This document shows, piece by piece, positions 46,634-54,955 of a stretch of DNA of 64,000 nt (positions are counted from its first letter, which is position 1; each line of letters starts with the position of its first letter). The stretch is from the NCBI RefSeq assembly GCF_003419895.1, contig NZ_QPMM01000002.1, forward strand, positions 372,001-436,000, written 5' to 3'. A program made the position numbers and the translations under genes. The stretch comes from Chitinophaga silvatica. Its GTDB lineage: Bacteria > Bacteroidota > Bacteroidia > Chitinophagales > Chitinophagaceae. The notes under the pieces were generated by a model. The model was given only the letters and a program-made list of their open reading frames with translations. It was not told the DNA's origin and did not search any database.

Positions 46634-47738
46634 GTACATGCATCAATTAGATGGTTGGCCTTTCTTTACCTGGAATAAGGATAAGCTTGAACCAAAATTA
46701 GGAGAAGTAAGATTTCGCCAGGGAAAAATACTCGGGCAGATGAAGACCTTTCGATTTAAACTACAGGAAGAAACAATGTTACAAACATTAACATTGGATG
46801 TGTTAAAATCCAGCGAAATCGAAGGTGAATTATTAAATCCTGAGCAAGTGCGCTCATCCATAGCAAAAAGGTTGGGTATCGATATTGGTGGAGCAATATA
46901 TAGTGAACGGGATGTAGAAGGTGTGGTAGAGATGATGTTGGATGCAACACAGAATTATAAGTCCTTATTAACAGAAGAAAGATTGTTTGATTGGCATGCG
47001 GCGTTGTTTCCCACAGGTCGTAGTGGGATGTATAAAATAACGGTGGCCAATTGGCGTAATAATGTTATGCGTAATAATGTTATGCAGGTAACATCTGGCC
47101 CAATTTGTAAGGAAAAAGTTCATTTTGAAGCTCCATCAGCTGATAAAGTTCCCGGTGAAATGTCTAAGTTTCTACAATGGTTAAACTCAGAACAACAAAT
47201 TGATCCTGTAATAAAAGCTGCTATTGCACATCTATGGTTTGTTACTATTCATCCATTTGATGATGGCAATGGGCGTATTGCAAGAGCTATTGCAGATATG
47301 CAGTTAGCTCGGGCAGATCAGAATAAAGAACGTTTTTATTCTATGTCTGCCCAAATCCAAAAAGAGTGTAACCAATACTATGATACACTTGAAAAAACTC
47401 AAAAAGGTGATTTGGATATTACCTTGTGGCTAGAATGGTTCTTAAATTGTTTGTATAGATCTATGGATTATACCGAACAAACTTTAAATAAGATAATAGA
47501 ACGAAGCCATTTCTGGGAAAGGTATCGTGATTTGAAATTTAATGTTCGACAGCAAAAAATGTTGCAAGTACTCTCAGATGATTTCTTTGGAAAATTAAAT
47601 GTCTCAAAGTGGGCCAAAATGACTAAAATATCAACAGATACGGCATTAAGAGATATTCAGGATCTAGTTAATAAGAATATTTTGGAACAGGAAGGTAGTG
47701 GGAAAAGTACAAGCTATAGGCTAAAGAGCATTGAATAA
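46632..47738 (+). CDS. Fic-family AMP-transferase with C-terminal winged helix
   Basis: The protein is 368 residues from ATG 46632; a GTG at 46626 and an ATG at 46638 are alternatives. The N-terminal DUF4172-like domain (about 1-110) carries the class II inhibitory motif SSEIEG (about 60-65). The Fic core has the full catalytic motif HPFDDGNGRIAR (about 207-218; His207). The C-terminus (about 300-365) is a winged helix (LNVSKWAKMTKISTDTALRD). Such enzymes transfer AMP from ATP to a target hydroxyl and are held inactive by the Glu of the inhibitory motif. The winged helix and flanking palindromes suggest self-regulation. Confidence 0.92.
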   Translation: MYMHQLDGWPFFTWNKDKLEPKLGEVRFRQGKILGQMKTFRFKLQEETMLQTLTLDVLKSSEIEGELLNPEQVRSSIAKRLGIDIGGAIYSERDVEGVVEMMLDATQNYKSLLTEERLFDWHAALFPTGRSGMYKITVANWRNNVMRNNVMQVTSGPICKEKVHFEAPSADKVPGEMSKFLQWLNSEQQIDPVIKAAIAHLWFVTIHPFDDGNGRIARAIADMQLARADQNKERFYSMSAQIQKECNQYYDTLEKTQKGDLDITLWLEWFLNCLYRSMDYTEQTLNKIIERSHFWERYRDLKFNVRQQKMLQVLSDDFFGKLNVSKWAKMTKISTDTALRDIQDLVNKNILEQEGSGKSTSYRLKSIE

Positions 47739-47752
47739 TGAGTCTTTAGGTT

Positions 47753-48083
47753 CAAACCAAAAAAGTCACACCTTCCGCTGCGACTTTTCTTAGATACTTT
47801 TAATCGGAACTCGAACCCGTCTCTACTGAGTAGAGACCGTGACAGGGTCTTAAACCCAAAAAGTCACACCTTCCGTTGCGACTTTTCTTAGATACTTTTA
47901 ATCGGGCCTCGAACCCGTCTCTACTGAGTAGAGACCGTGACAGAGCCTAAAACCAAAAAAGTCACACCTTCCGATGTGACTTTTCTTAGATACTTTTAAT
48001 CGGAACTCGAACCCGTCTCTACTGAGTAGAGACCGTGACTGGGCCTTAAACCAAAAAAGTCACACCTTCCGATGTGACTTTTT
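47753..48083 (-). repeat. 98-bp tandem array of terminator hairpins and tRNA-Asp 3' pieces
   Basis: Exactly 98 bp separates equivalent points: the hairpins start GTCACA at 47765, 47863, 47961 and 48059. Three full units and a fourth hairpin are present. Read on the minus strand each unit has a hairpin terminator (AAAAGTCACA / TGTGACTTTT in units 3 and 4) followed by a tRNA-Asp-like piece: anticodon loop CTGTCAC or CAGTCAC between stem strands ending in GGTCT, an 8-bp hairpin GTCTCTAC/GTAGAGAC in place of the variable loop, and T-arm CGGGTTCGAG. No D-arm or 5' acceptor strand remains. The array starts 14 bp after the Fic stop and leads into the true tRNA-Asp. Confidence 0.85.
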
Positions 48084-48095
48084 ATTTGATCCTTG

Positions 48096-48169
48096 CGGAC
48101 CGGACGGGACTCGAACCCGCGACCTCCGCCGTGACAGGGCGGCATTCTAACCAACTGAACTACCGATCC
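48096..48169 (-). tRNA. tRNA-Asp (anticodon GTC)
   Basis: It folds as a complete cloverleaf: acceptor GGATCGG/CCGGTCC, D-stem GTTC/GAAT, anticodon stem CCGCC/GGCGG with loop CTGTCAC (anticodon GTC), 5-nt variable loop, T-stem GCGGG with loop TTCGAGT, discriminator G. The CCA end is not encoded (CAA follows). Length 74 nt. Its 3' flank is the 98-bp repeat array. Confidence 0.97.
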
Positions 48170-48246
48170 TTCAAAAAAAAATATATTAGTGAAAACTAAC
48201 TATCTTTCTGTATTCCAATTCGTTACGTTGTATCGATTTGGGATTG

Positions 48247-48279
48247 CAAAGATAGCAACAAAGTTCCCAATTAAGCAAA
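48247..48279 (-). promoter_or_regulatory. Promoter of tRNA-Asp
   Basis: On the minus strand, TTTG (48276-48279) is followed after 21 bp by TATCTTTG (48247-48254), matching the Bacteroidota TTG/TAnnTTTG pattern. The start point would be near 48240, giving a leader of about 70 nt before the tRNA. Confidence 0.65.
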
Positions 48280-48343
48280 TCTTTTTTAAAAAATATTTTC
48301 AGCATTATCTTTACAGCCGATCTTTAACCAATTTATTCAAATT

Positions 48344-49297
48344 ATGCAATTCCTGGATTTCGAGAAACCTATCGCTGACCTTTACGAACAACTGGGCAAG
48401 CTGAAGGAAAATGGTGAAAAATCAGGCGTAGATGTTTCTGCAACCGTCAAAGAATATGAGCAGAAAATAGTGGAAACGCGTCAAAATATTTACGACCACC
48501 TCACCCCTTGGCAGCGTGTGCAGCTGAGCCGTCATCCTGATAGGCCCTATACACTGGCGTATATTGAAAAAATGTGCTCCAATTTTGTGGAACTGCATGG
48601 CGACAGAAACGTCAAAGATGATAAAGCGATGGTAGGCGGCTTTGCCGACCTCGACGGAGAAACTGTTATGTTTATCGGTCAGCAAAAAGGGATTAATACC
48701 AAAATGCGTCAGCTCAGAAATTTTGGTATGGCAAATCCTGAAGGCTATCGCAAAGCTTTACGTTTGATGAAACTTGCCGAACGTTTTGATAAGCCTATCG
48801 TTACACTCATTGATACTCCGGGTGCTTATCCTGGTCTGGAAGCCGAAGAAAGAGGCCAGGCCGAAGCTATTGCCCGTAACCTCTTCGAAATGGTGAAACT
48901 CCGGGTTCCGGTTATTTGCATCATTATCGGGGAAGGTGCTTCCGGCGGTGCCTTAGGTATCGGTATCGGAGATAGAGTATTAATGCTGGAAAACAGCTGG
49001 TATACTGTTATTTCGCCTGAAAACTGCTCTACTATCCTCTGGCGTAGCTGGAACTTTAAAGAAAAAGCAGCTGAAGAACTGAAACTGACTTCAGACTATA
49101 TGAGTCAATTCGGACTTGTAGATGGTGTAGTGAATGAACCATTAGGTGGTGCTCACACCAATCCGGATGAAATGGCCATCATATTGAAAAAACGAATTAA
49201 GGAAACTTTGGCTGAACTTAAAAAGATCGATGCTGATACCCGCATTCAGCAAAGGATCGACAAATTCTCCAACATGGGCTTCTTCGAAGAAAAATAA
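48344..49297 (+). CDS. accA: Acetyl-CoA carboxylase carboxyltransferase subunit alpha
   Basis: This 317-residue protein is of normal AccA length. It opens [20 protein letters not shown] and has the crotonase-type carboxyltransferase core: [20 protein letters not shown], then [20 protein letters not shown] and [20 protein letters not shown]. It carries the carboxyl group from biotin to acetyl-CoA together with AccD in the first step of fatty-acid synthesis. It is divergent from tRNA-Asp and followed by dapA after 77 bp with a hairpin between, so cotranscription is limited. Confidence 0.98.
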   Translation: MQFLDFEKPIADLYEQLGKLKENGEKSGVDVSATVKEYEQKIVETRQNIYDHLTPWQRVQLSRHPDRPYTLAYIEKMCSNFVELHGDRNVKDDKAMVGGFADLDGETVMFIGQQKGINTKMRQLRNFGMANPEGYRKALRLMKLAERFDKPIVTLIDTPGAYPGLEAEERGQAEAIARNLFEMVKLRVPVICIIIGEGASGGALGIGIGDRVLMLENSWYTVISPENCSTILWRSWNFKEKAAEELKLTSDYMSQFGLVDGVVNEPLGGAHTNPDEMAIILKKRIKETLAELKKIDADTRIQQRIDKFSNMGFFEEK

Positions 49298-49320
49298 AAA
49301 ATATTTAGAGATCACAATAA

Positions 49321-49355
49321 AAATTTCGAATTTCGGCCTTCGGAATTCGAAATTT
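49321..49355 (+). terminator. Hairpin between accA and dapA
   Basis: Twelve-bp arms AAATTTCGAATT (49321-49332) and the inverse (49344-49355) frame an 11-nt loop, followed by TTATTTT. It is 24 bp after the accA stop and is symmetric enough to work as a terminator. Confidence 0.6.
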
Positions 49356-49374
49356 TTATTTTCCCGTAAACACA

Positions 49375-50250
49375 ATGGAACAACTCAAAGGCACAGGTGT
49401 AGCTCTGGTAACACCCTTTAAAGCAGACGAAAGCATCGATTGGAATGCTTTGGAAAGGCTGATCAATTATGTAATTGACGGCGGCGTAAACTACGTAGTG
49501 TCATTAGGCACTACAGGTGAAACTCCTACTCTTTCATCAGATGAAAAGCTGGATTTAATAAAGTTTACTTTCGAGAAGGTAGCGAAGCGGGTGCCGGTAG
49601 TAGTGGGCATTGGTGATTACAATACAAGGGATGTAGTGAAACGTTTGGAAAAATGCCCTCTCGATGAGGCTGCAGCTATCCTCAGCGTGGCTCCTTATTA
49701 CAGTAAACCTACCCAGGAAGGCATTATTCAGCACTATAAAACAATTGCCGCGGCTTCTCCTAAGCCAATCATTCTTTACAACGTTCCCGGCAGAACCGGC
49801 AGAAATATGACTGCCGCTACCACTTTACGCCTGGCTCACGAAGTGGAAAATATCGTTGCCATGAAGGAAGCTTCTGGCGATATGGTACAATGCATGCAAA
49901 TTATTAAGGATAAGCCTAAAGATTTCCTCGTTGTAAGTGGCGACGATGCGCTGGCTTTAAGCCAATTGGCTTGCGGTATGGATGGCGTTATTTCTGTAGC
50001 TGCCAACTTCTTCGCTGCCGATTTCTCCAGCATGGTTCATGCTGCATTAATGAACGATTTCCCTGCAGCCCGTACACTCAATTACAAAATGCTGGATGCA
50101 TTTGATATGATGTTTACCGAAAATAATCCTGCTGGGATTAAGGCATTTTTACATCATGCTGGTATAATTGAAAACTATTTCAGATTACCAGTGATGCCAG
50201 TGAGCGATGAACTTTATAAAAGAATTGATACTTTTTTAAAGAACTATTAA
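49375..50250 (+). CDS. dapA: 4-hydroxy-tetrahydrodipicolinate synthase
   Basis: This 291-residue TIM-barrel aldolase has every key residue of DapA: Thr46/Thr47 (SLGTTGETP), Tyr109 (VAPYYSKP), Tyr135 with the following Arg (YNVPGRTG) and Schiff-base Lys164 (VAMKEASGD). It condenses pyruvate with aspartate semialdehyde in the lysine and diaminopimelate pathway, needed for peptidoglycan. It ends at a strong bidirectional terminator. Confidence 0.97.
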   Translation: MEQLKGTGVALVTPFKADESIDWNALERLINYVIDGGVNYVVSLGTTGETPTLSSDEKLDLIKFTFEKVAKRVPVVVGIGDYNTRDVVKRLEKCPLDEAAAILSVAPYYSKPTQEGIIQHYKTIAAASPKPIILYNVPGRTGRNMTAATTLRLAHEVENIVAMKEASGDMVQCMQIIKDKPKDFLVVSGDDALALSQLACGMDGVISVAANFFAADFSSMVHAALMNDFPAARTLNYKMLDAFDMMFTENNPAGIKAFLHHAGIIENYFRLPVMPVSDELYKRIDTFLKNY

Positions 50251-50276
50251 GAATTGAATTATTTCAATTTCGGTAT

Positions 50277-50320
50277 AAAAGCAAAAGGGTGTTTCATTTA
50301 TGAAACACCCTTTTGCTTTT
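50277..50320. terminator. Bidirectional terminator between dapA and rnz
   Basis: Twenty-bp perfect arms (50277-50296 and 50301-50320; core GCAAAAGGGTGTTTCA) with loop TTTA and A/T runs on both sides. It serves both convergent genes. Confidence 0.93.
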
Positions 50321-50339
50321 ATTTTAGATTGAAAACCTG

Positions 50340-51248
50340 CTATACTATGAAAGTTATTCCTTCTTCGGCAATCTCCGTATTCGGGAAAATAGGCCTCGAT
50401 TCTTCCAAAAATGGCTCAAGCTCCGTATACTTCGATGAAAAATGACCAATTAACAAATGTTTAACCTGTGCCGCTGCCGCTAATGATGCTGCCTGAACAG
50501 AAGTGCTATGATATCTTTCAGCTGCTCTTTCATGCAAATCATGCAGGTAAGTGGTTTCATGATACATCAGATCTGCATCTTTTAACCAGGGAATTAAACC
50601 AGTATCATAAATGGTATCGGCACAATATACATACCGCTTACCTGGTGGGGGAGGAAGGGTAACCCAGTCATTTTTAACTATACTGCCGTCTTTTTTCCGG
50701 TAATCTTCGCCTTCCTGCAATTTTGAAAAATAAGCAGCCGGAATTTCATATGCTCTCGCCTGATCTGGCAAAAGCTTCCTTTTTTTCTTCTGCATCTCAA
50801 ATGAAAACCCAAAGCAGGGGATTCTGTGCTGGGTAGGAAAACAGGTTACTTCCAGATCTTTATCTGTAAGTATTACACCGCTATATCCGGGTTGTAAATG
50901 AACAAAAGACAACTCAAAACGCAATTGAGTTTCAGCACTGTCCAATTGTATCTGGATAATCTGCTCTAATGGAGCTGGTCCATATATCGTTAATGGTTCT
51001 GTTCTTCCCATTAAGTTAAGGGTGTTTAACAGCCCTATTAAGCCGAAATAATGGTCGCCATGCAGATGACTGATAAAAATATAGCGAAGTTTACTGCGCC
51101 TGATTTTATATCGGGATATTTGTAATTGTGTGCCTTCTCCGCAATCTACTAAACACAATTGGTCGTTACAGGTAACGATCTGTGCGGTAGGATGCCGGTC
51201 TAATGTTGGAATGGCCGAGTTATTACCAAGTATAGTAACTGCAAACAT
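50340..51248 (-). CDS. rnz: Ribonuclease Z
   Basis: This 302-residue metallo-beta-lactamase-fold enzyme has the zinc motif HLHGDH (61-66), TLDRHPTAQ near the N-terminus and DADLMYHETTYLHDL plus LLIGHFSSKY near the C-terminus. It trims the 3' trailer of tRNA precursors; this matters here because the tRNA genes lack an encoded CCA. Length fits the bacterial short form. The STAS gene lies 40 bp upstream on the same strand. Confidence 0.96.
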   Translation of the reverse strand: MFAVTILGNNSAIPTLDRHPTAQIVTCNDQLCLVDCGEGTQLQISRYKIRRSKLRYIFISHLHGDHYFGLIGLLNTLNLMGRTEPLTIYGPAPLEQIIQIQLDSAETQLRFELSFVHLQPGYSGVILTDKDLEVTCFPTQHRIPCFGFSFEMQKKKRKLLPDQARAYEIPAAYFSKLQEGEDYRKKDGSIVKNDWVTLPPPPGKRYVYCADTIYDTGLIPWLKDADLMYHETTYLHDLHERAAERYHSTSVQAASLAAAAQVKHLLIGHFSSKYTELEPFLEESRPIFPNTEIAEEGITFIV

Positions 51249-51288
51249 GCTATTTCTTTTTCGGGGAGGTCAACATCTCAAAGATAAT

Positions 51289-51663
51289 TTATTCCAGCCC
51301 ATCTAATAATTCTCTTTCAAGTTCTTCCATCATCACCAGGTCAATTGCTTCTGCCATGGTTGGAGCCAAATTCAGCATTTCTCCTCCCGCTGCTTTCAAT
51401 GGAACTGTTAAAGCTGTGTTAACTCCTGTAATTGCGCATGATTTATTATTGTCATACATCCATTGATAGACTGCTAAAATGTCGTCCAATCCTTTTTCGT
51501 CGTATTTTTGTACTGAACTTAAATCCAGTATAAGGTTACGTCCATTAAGCTCAGGAAGAACGCTAATGATTGATAATAAGTTATCTGACAAATTTGCATC
51601 CAAAGATTCCACTTCCGGACAGAAAATAACTATTTTTTCTTTGGTATCAATTTTGAATTTCAT
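51289..51663 (-). CDS. STAS-domain protein (anti-sigma-factor-antagonist-like)
   Basis: This 124-residue protein is one STAS domain: strands and helix LNGRNLILDLSSVQKYDEKGLDDI, where SpoIIAA-type proteins have the phosphorylatable Ser in DxSxVxxxDSSGL. Here the position reads DLSSVQKYDEKGL, so the usual Ser after Asp is replaced by Glu and phospho-control is doubtful. The acidic C-terminus ends ELLDGLE. It lies directly upstream of rnz; a link to RNA processing is only positional. Confidence 0.82.
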   Translation of the reverse strand: MKFKIDTKEKIVIFCPEVESLDANLSDNLLSIISVLPELNGRNLILDLSSVQKYDEKGLDDILAVYQWMYDNNKSCAITGVNTALTVPLKAAGGEMLNLAPTMAEAIDLVMMEELERELLDGLE

Positions 51664-51960
51664 GCGATGGACGTTGTTTTATACTTTAGTTAATTAGAAT
51701 TTAAGATAGGGAATCCGCCTATAAAATATACCGTAAGAGATTGGATCAAAATCGCTTTTTCTTCGAAAATATTTTTAAACGAACGTGCCCGCATCAACGC
51801 AAAAATAACTCTTATACTATTAAAGTGTAAGTTGTTTGAGTCTAAAAAAGAAATAACTTCAACGCAATTAGATAGCGTGATAATCTTAAGTCAGAATTAT
51901 TCGTTATTATTGTATAAGCAAGCCCCCGTAAGGGTTTTTGATAAATTTAATATTCTCACA

Positions 51961-54495
51961 ATGGACCAGAATTTTTCACCGCAAGTTAAGGAGATCATTT
52001 CGTTCAGCAGAGAGGAAGCTTTACGCCTGGGAAATGACTTCATAGGTACTGAACACCTGCTGCTAGGTATTATACGAGAAGGAGAGGGAACGGCCGTAAA
52101 GATTCTGCAGGCTCTGAACGTAGACCTTTATGAATTACGTAAAGAAGTAGAATTGGCTGTTAAGGATAAGACTGGAAAGAACATCGCAAATATCAATAGC
52201 CTTCCACTTACCAGACAGGCAGAGAAAGTAATACGGGTAACCGTTTTGGAAGCTAAGGCACTGAAAAGTACCACTGTTGAAACGGAACACCTCATGCTTT
52301 CAATACTTAAGAATAAAGAAAACGTTTGTACTCAAATCTTACAACAATTTGACGTGGACTACGATACTTTTAAAAACGAACTAGGCTTTGTTAAGTCTGC
52401 AGATCCTAAGTCTGAATTCGATGATCCAGGCGAAGAAGAGTTTGAAGACGAAAGAAAGAGCTACGCCTCCAAAGCCAAACAGACCAACACTAAATCTAAA
52501 ACTCCGGTACTGGATAATTTTGGTAGAGACATCACCAAACTTGCCGAAAGCGGAAGTTTAGACCCTATAGTTGGTCGTGAACAGGAAATCGAAAGAGTTT
52601 CCCAAATTCTTTCCCGTCGTAAGAAAAACAACCCTATCCTCATCGGGGAACCAGGCGTTGGTAAAACTGCAATCGTGGAAGGATTGGCCCTCAGAATCGT
52701 TCAACGCAAAGTTTCCCGCGTGCTGTTCGATAAAAGAGTGGTAAGTCTGGATCTGGCTGCTCTGGTAGCCGGTACCAAATACCGTGGCCAATTCGAGGAA
52801 AGAATGAAAGCTATCATGAATGAACTCGAAAAAAACAGAGACGTAATCCTGTTTATCGATGAAATTCATACTATCGTTGGTGCTGGCGGCGCTTCCGGGT
52901 CTCTGGACGCTTCCAATATCTTCAAACCAGCTCTCGCAAGAGGTGAACTCCAATGCATCGGCGCTTCCACTCTCGATGAATACCGCATGTACATCGAAAA
53001 GGATGGTGCGTTAGATCGCCGTTTCCAAAAAGTAATGGTAGAACCACCTAGCGTGGAAGAAACCATTCAGATCCTCAATAATATCAAACCGCGTTATGAA
53101 GAATACCATAACGTTAGTTATACAGACGCTGCTATTGAATCCTGTGTTAAACTCAGCGACCGCTACATGACAGACCGCCTGTTGCCCGATAAAGCAATCG
53201 ACGTACTGGATGAAGTAGGTGCCAGAGTACACCTGAAAAATATCAACGTACCTCAAAATATCCTCGATCTTGAAAAACAAATCGAAGATATCAAACAGGA
53301 AAAAAATAAGGTAGTTAAAAGCCAACGCTTCGAAGAAGCCGCCGCTTTACGCGATACTGAAAAGAAACTGGGTGAAGACCTGGAACGCGCAAAAGCAATG
53401 TGGGAAGAAGAAGTTAAGCATAAACGCTACCCAATCGATGAGGAAGCTATCGCCGAAGTTGTTAGTATGATGACCGGTATCCCTGTGAAACGCATGGTAC
53501 AGGCCGAAACTGAAAAACTCCGTCGCATGGGCGAAGACCTGAAAGGTGCTGTCGTGGGCCAAGACGATGCTATCAGCAAAGTCACCAAAGCAATTCAACG
53601 TAACCGCGTTGGATTGAAAGACCCAAGAAAACCTATCGGAACTTTCATCTTCCTCGGCCCTACCGGTGTTGGTAAAACCGAGCTGGCTAAATCTCTTGCC
53701 CGTTATATGTTCGACTCAGAAGATGCCCTAATCCGTATCGATATGAGTGAATATATGGAGAAATTCTCCGTAAGCCGACTAATCGGTGCGCCTCCGGGAT
53801 ATGTTGGTTATGAAGAAGGTGGACAATTAACCGAAAAGGTTCGTCGTAAACCTTACTCCGTAATCCTCCTGGATGAAATCGAAAAAGCTCATCCGGATAT
53901 TTATAACCTGCTGTTACAGGTGCTCGATGATGGTATCCTAACCGATGGCCTTGGCCGTAAAGTGGATTTTAAAAATACACTTATCATCATGACCTCTAAC
54001 ATTGGTGCCCGTCAGTTGAAAGACTTCGGTGCAGGTGTTGGGTTCTCCACTTCCGCAAGAGCAGAAAGCGAAGAAGAAAATACTAAATCAGTTATTGAAA
54101 AAGCACTGAAACGTACTTTCTCTCCTGAGTTCCTAAACAGAATCGATGATGTGATCATCTTTAACTCTTTGTCAAAAGAGCATATCTATACCATCATCGA
54201 TATCACCATGAAGAGCGTATTGAAACGTCTGAATAACCTGGGCTTCAGCCTCGAATTAACAGACGATGCCAAGGGATTCCTGGCAGATAAAGGCTACGAT
54301 CAGCAATTCGGCGCCAGACCACTGCACAGAGCTATCCAAAAATATCTCGAAGATCCACTGGCTGAAGAAATACTCAATATGAACATTCATGACGGCGATA
54401 TTTTAGTAGCCGATCTGGATAAGGAAAATCAAAAACTGATTTTCACTCTTCAAAACAACTCCTCCAAGAGTAAATCAGAAAAGTCTGAAGCTTAA
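51961..54495 (+). CDS. clpC: ClpC-type AAA+ unfoldase of the Clp protease
   Basis: The protein is 844 residues from ATG 51961, where the conserved Clp N-domain begins ([20 protein letters not shown]); a 43-residue in-frame extension upstream is not part of the family. Two Clp_N repeats (about 5-145), AAA1 with Walker [10 protein letters not shown] (229-237) and DEIH Walker B, a UVR/M-domain (about 433-470, [20 protein letters not shown]), AAA2 with Walker A GPTGVGKT (566-573) and arginine finger region, then the Clp D2 small domain (about 755-830). It unfolds substrates for ClpP and takes part in stress proteolysis. Confidence 0.97.
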   Translation: MDQNFSPQVKEIISFSREEALRLGNDFIGTEHLLLGIIREGEGTAVKILQALNVDLYELRKEVELAVKDKTGKNIANINSLPLTRQAEKVIRVTVLEAKALKSTTVETEHLMLSILKNKENVCTQILQQFDVDYDTFKNELGFVKSADPKSEFDDPGEEEFEDERKSYASKAKQTNTKSKTPVLDNFGRDITKLAESGSLDPIVGREQEIERVSQILSRRKKNNPILIGEPGVGKTAIVEGLALRIVQRKVSRVLFDKRVVSLDLAALVAGTKYRGQFEERMKAIMNELEKNRDVILFIDEIHTIVGAGGASGSLDASNIFKPALARGELQCIGASTLDEYRMYIEKDGALDRRFQKVMVEPPSVEETIQILNNIKPRYEEYHNVSYTDAAIESCVKLSDRYMTDRLLPDKAIDVLDEVGARVHLKNINVPQNILDLEKQIEDIKQEKNKVVKSQRFEEAAALRDTEKKLGEDLERAKAMWEEEVKHKRYPIDEEAIAEVVSMMTGIPVKRMVQAETEKLRRMGEDLKGAVVGQDDAISKVTKAIQRNRVGLKDPRKPIGTFIFLGPTGVGKTELAKSLARYMFDSEDALIRIDMSEYMEKFSVSRLIGAPPGYVGYEEGGQLTEKVRRKPYSVILLDEIEKAHPDIYNLLLQVLDDGILTDGLGRKVDFKNTLIIMTSNIGARQLKDFGAGVGFSTSARAESEEENTKSVIEKALKRTFSPEFLNRIDDVIIFNSLSKEHIYTIIDITMKSVLKRLNNLGFSLELTDDAKGFLADKGYDQQFGARPLHRAIQKYLEDPLAEEILNMNIHDGDILVADLDKENQKLIFTLQNNSSKSKSEKSEA

Positions 54496-54517
54496 GGCTT
54501 TATGCGATATTCAACAT

Positions 54518-54555
54518 AAAAGCCCGTCTCTACTCTGTAGAGGCGGGCTTTTTTT
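54518..54555 (+). terminator. clpC terminator
   Basis: AAAAGCCCG-T-CTCTAC, loop TCT, GTAGAG-G-CGGGCTTTT followed by TTT, starting 23 bp after the clpC stop. The GTCTCTAC/GTAGAG stem resembles the small hairpin inside the tRNA-Asp array units. Confidence 0.93.
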
Positions 54556-54675
54556 GTAGTAATTTTACTACATACTACTAAAATGTTATATGTTTGGTTT
54601 CTATAACTTGACTAATATGAGTATATGAGCTTTAATAATCAATAAACTGGTAAAGTAGCCTTTTAACCCCCTATT

Positions 54676-54705
54676 AAAAAAATGGTATATAAGTACCATT
54701 TTTTT
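54676..54705. terminator. Second hairpin downstream of clpC
   Basis: AAAAAAATGGTA, loop TATAAG, TACCATTTTTTT: perfect 12-bp arms with A and T runs, 120 bp after the first terminator. It may act as a backup stop in either direction. The remaining gap up to 54955 is very AT-rich, holds a 9-bp inverted repeat ATTAGGATA (54768-54776) / TATCCTAAT (54808-54816) with 31 bp between, and shows no ORF. Confidence 0.65.
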
Positions 54706-54955
54706 AATATTTACTAAATATCATTTTTGCAGTATACATATTTTATACCCTATATAACCGAATATAAATTAGGATATAACATTTAAGTTTAAAATATATT
54801 ATTTATGTATCCTAATACGTGAATTTTATATATTCTCAAATAACCTACTATATTTCGCCATTTCATTAATCCAAAGCTGAACTGACGACAGTTGTGTATT
54901 TATTGTATTGCTACGAATTTTAATTGCTTACTATTTATCCTTTTATATTAATTCT

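Noticed and set aside
47753..48083. CRISPR-like array
   Set aside because: The 98-bp units are near-identical along their whole length with no variable spacers, and no cas genes are in the window; the content is terminator plus tRNA pieces.
48189..48404. 71-codon frame overlapping the accA start
   Set aside because: It overlaps the well-defined accA N-terminus in another frame and crosses the tRNA-Asp promoter region; no family resemblance.
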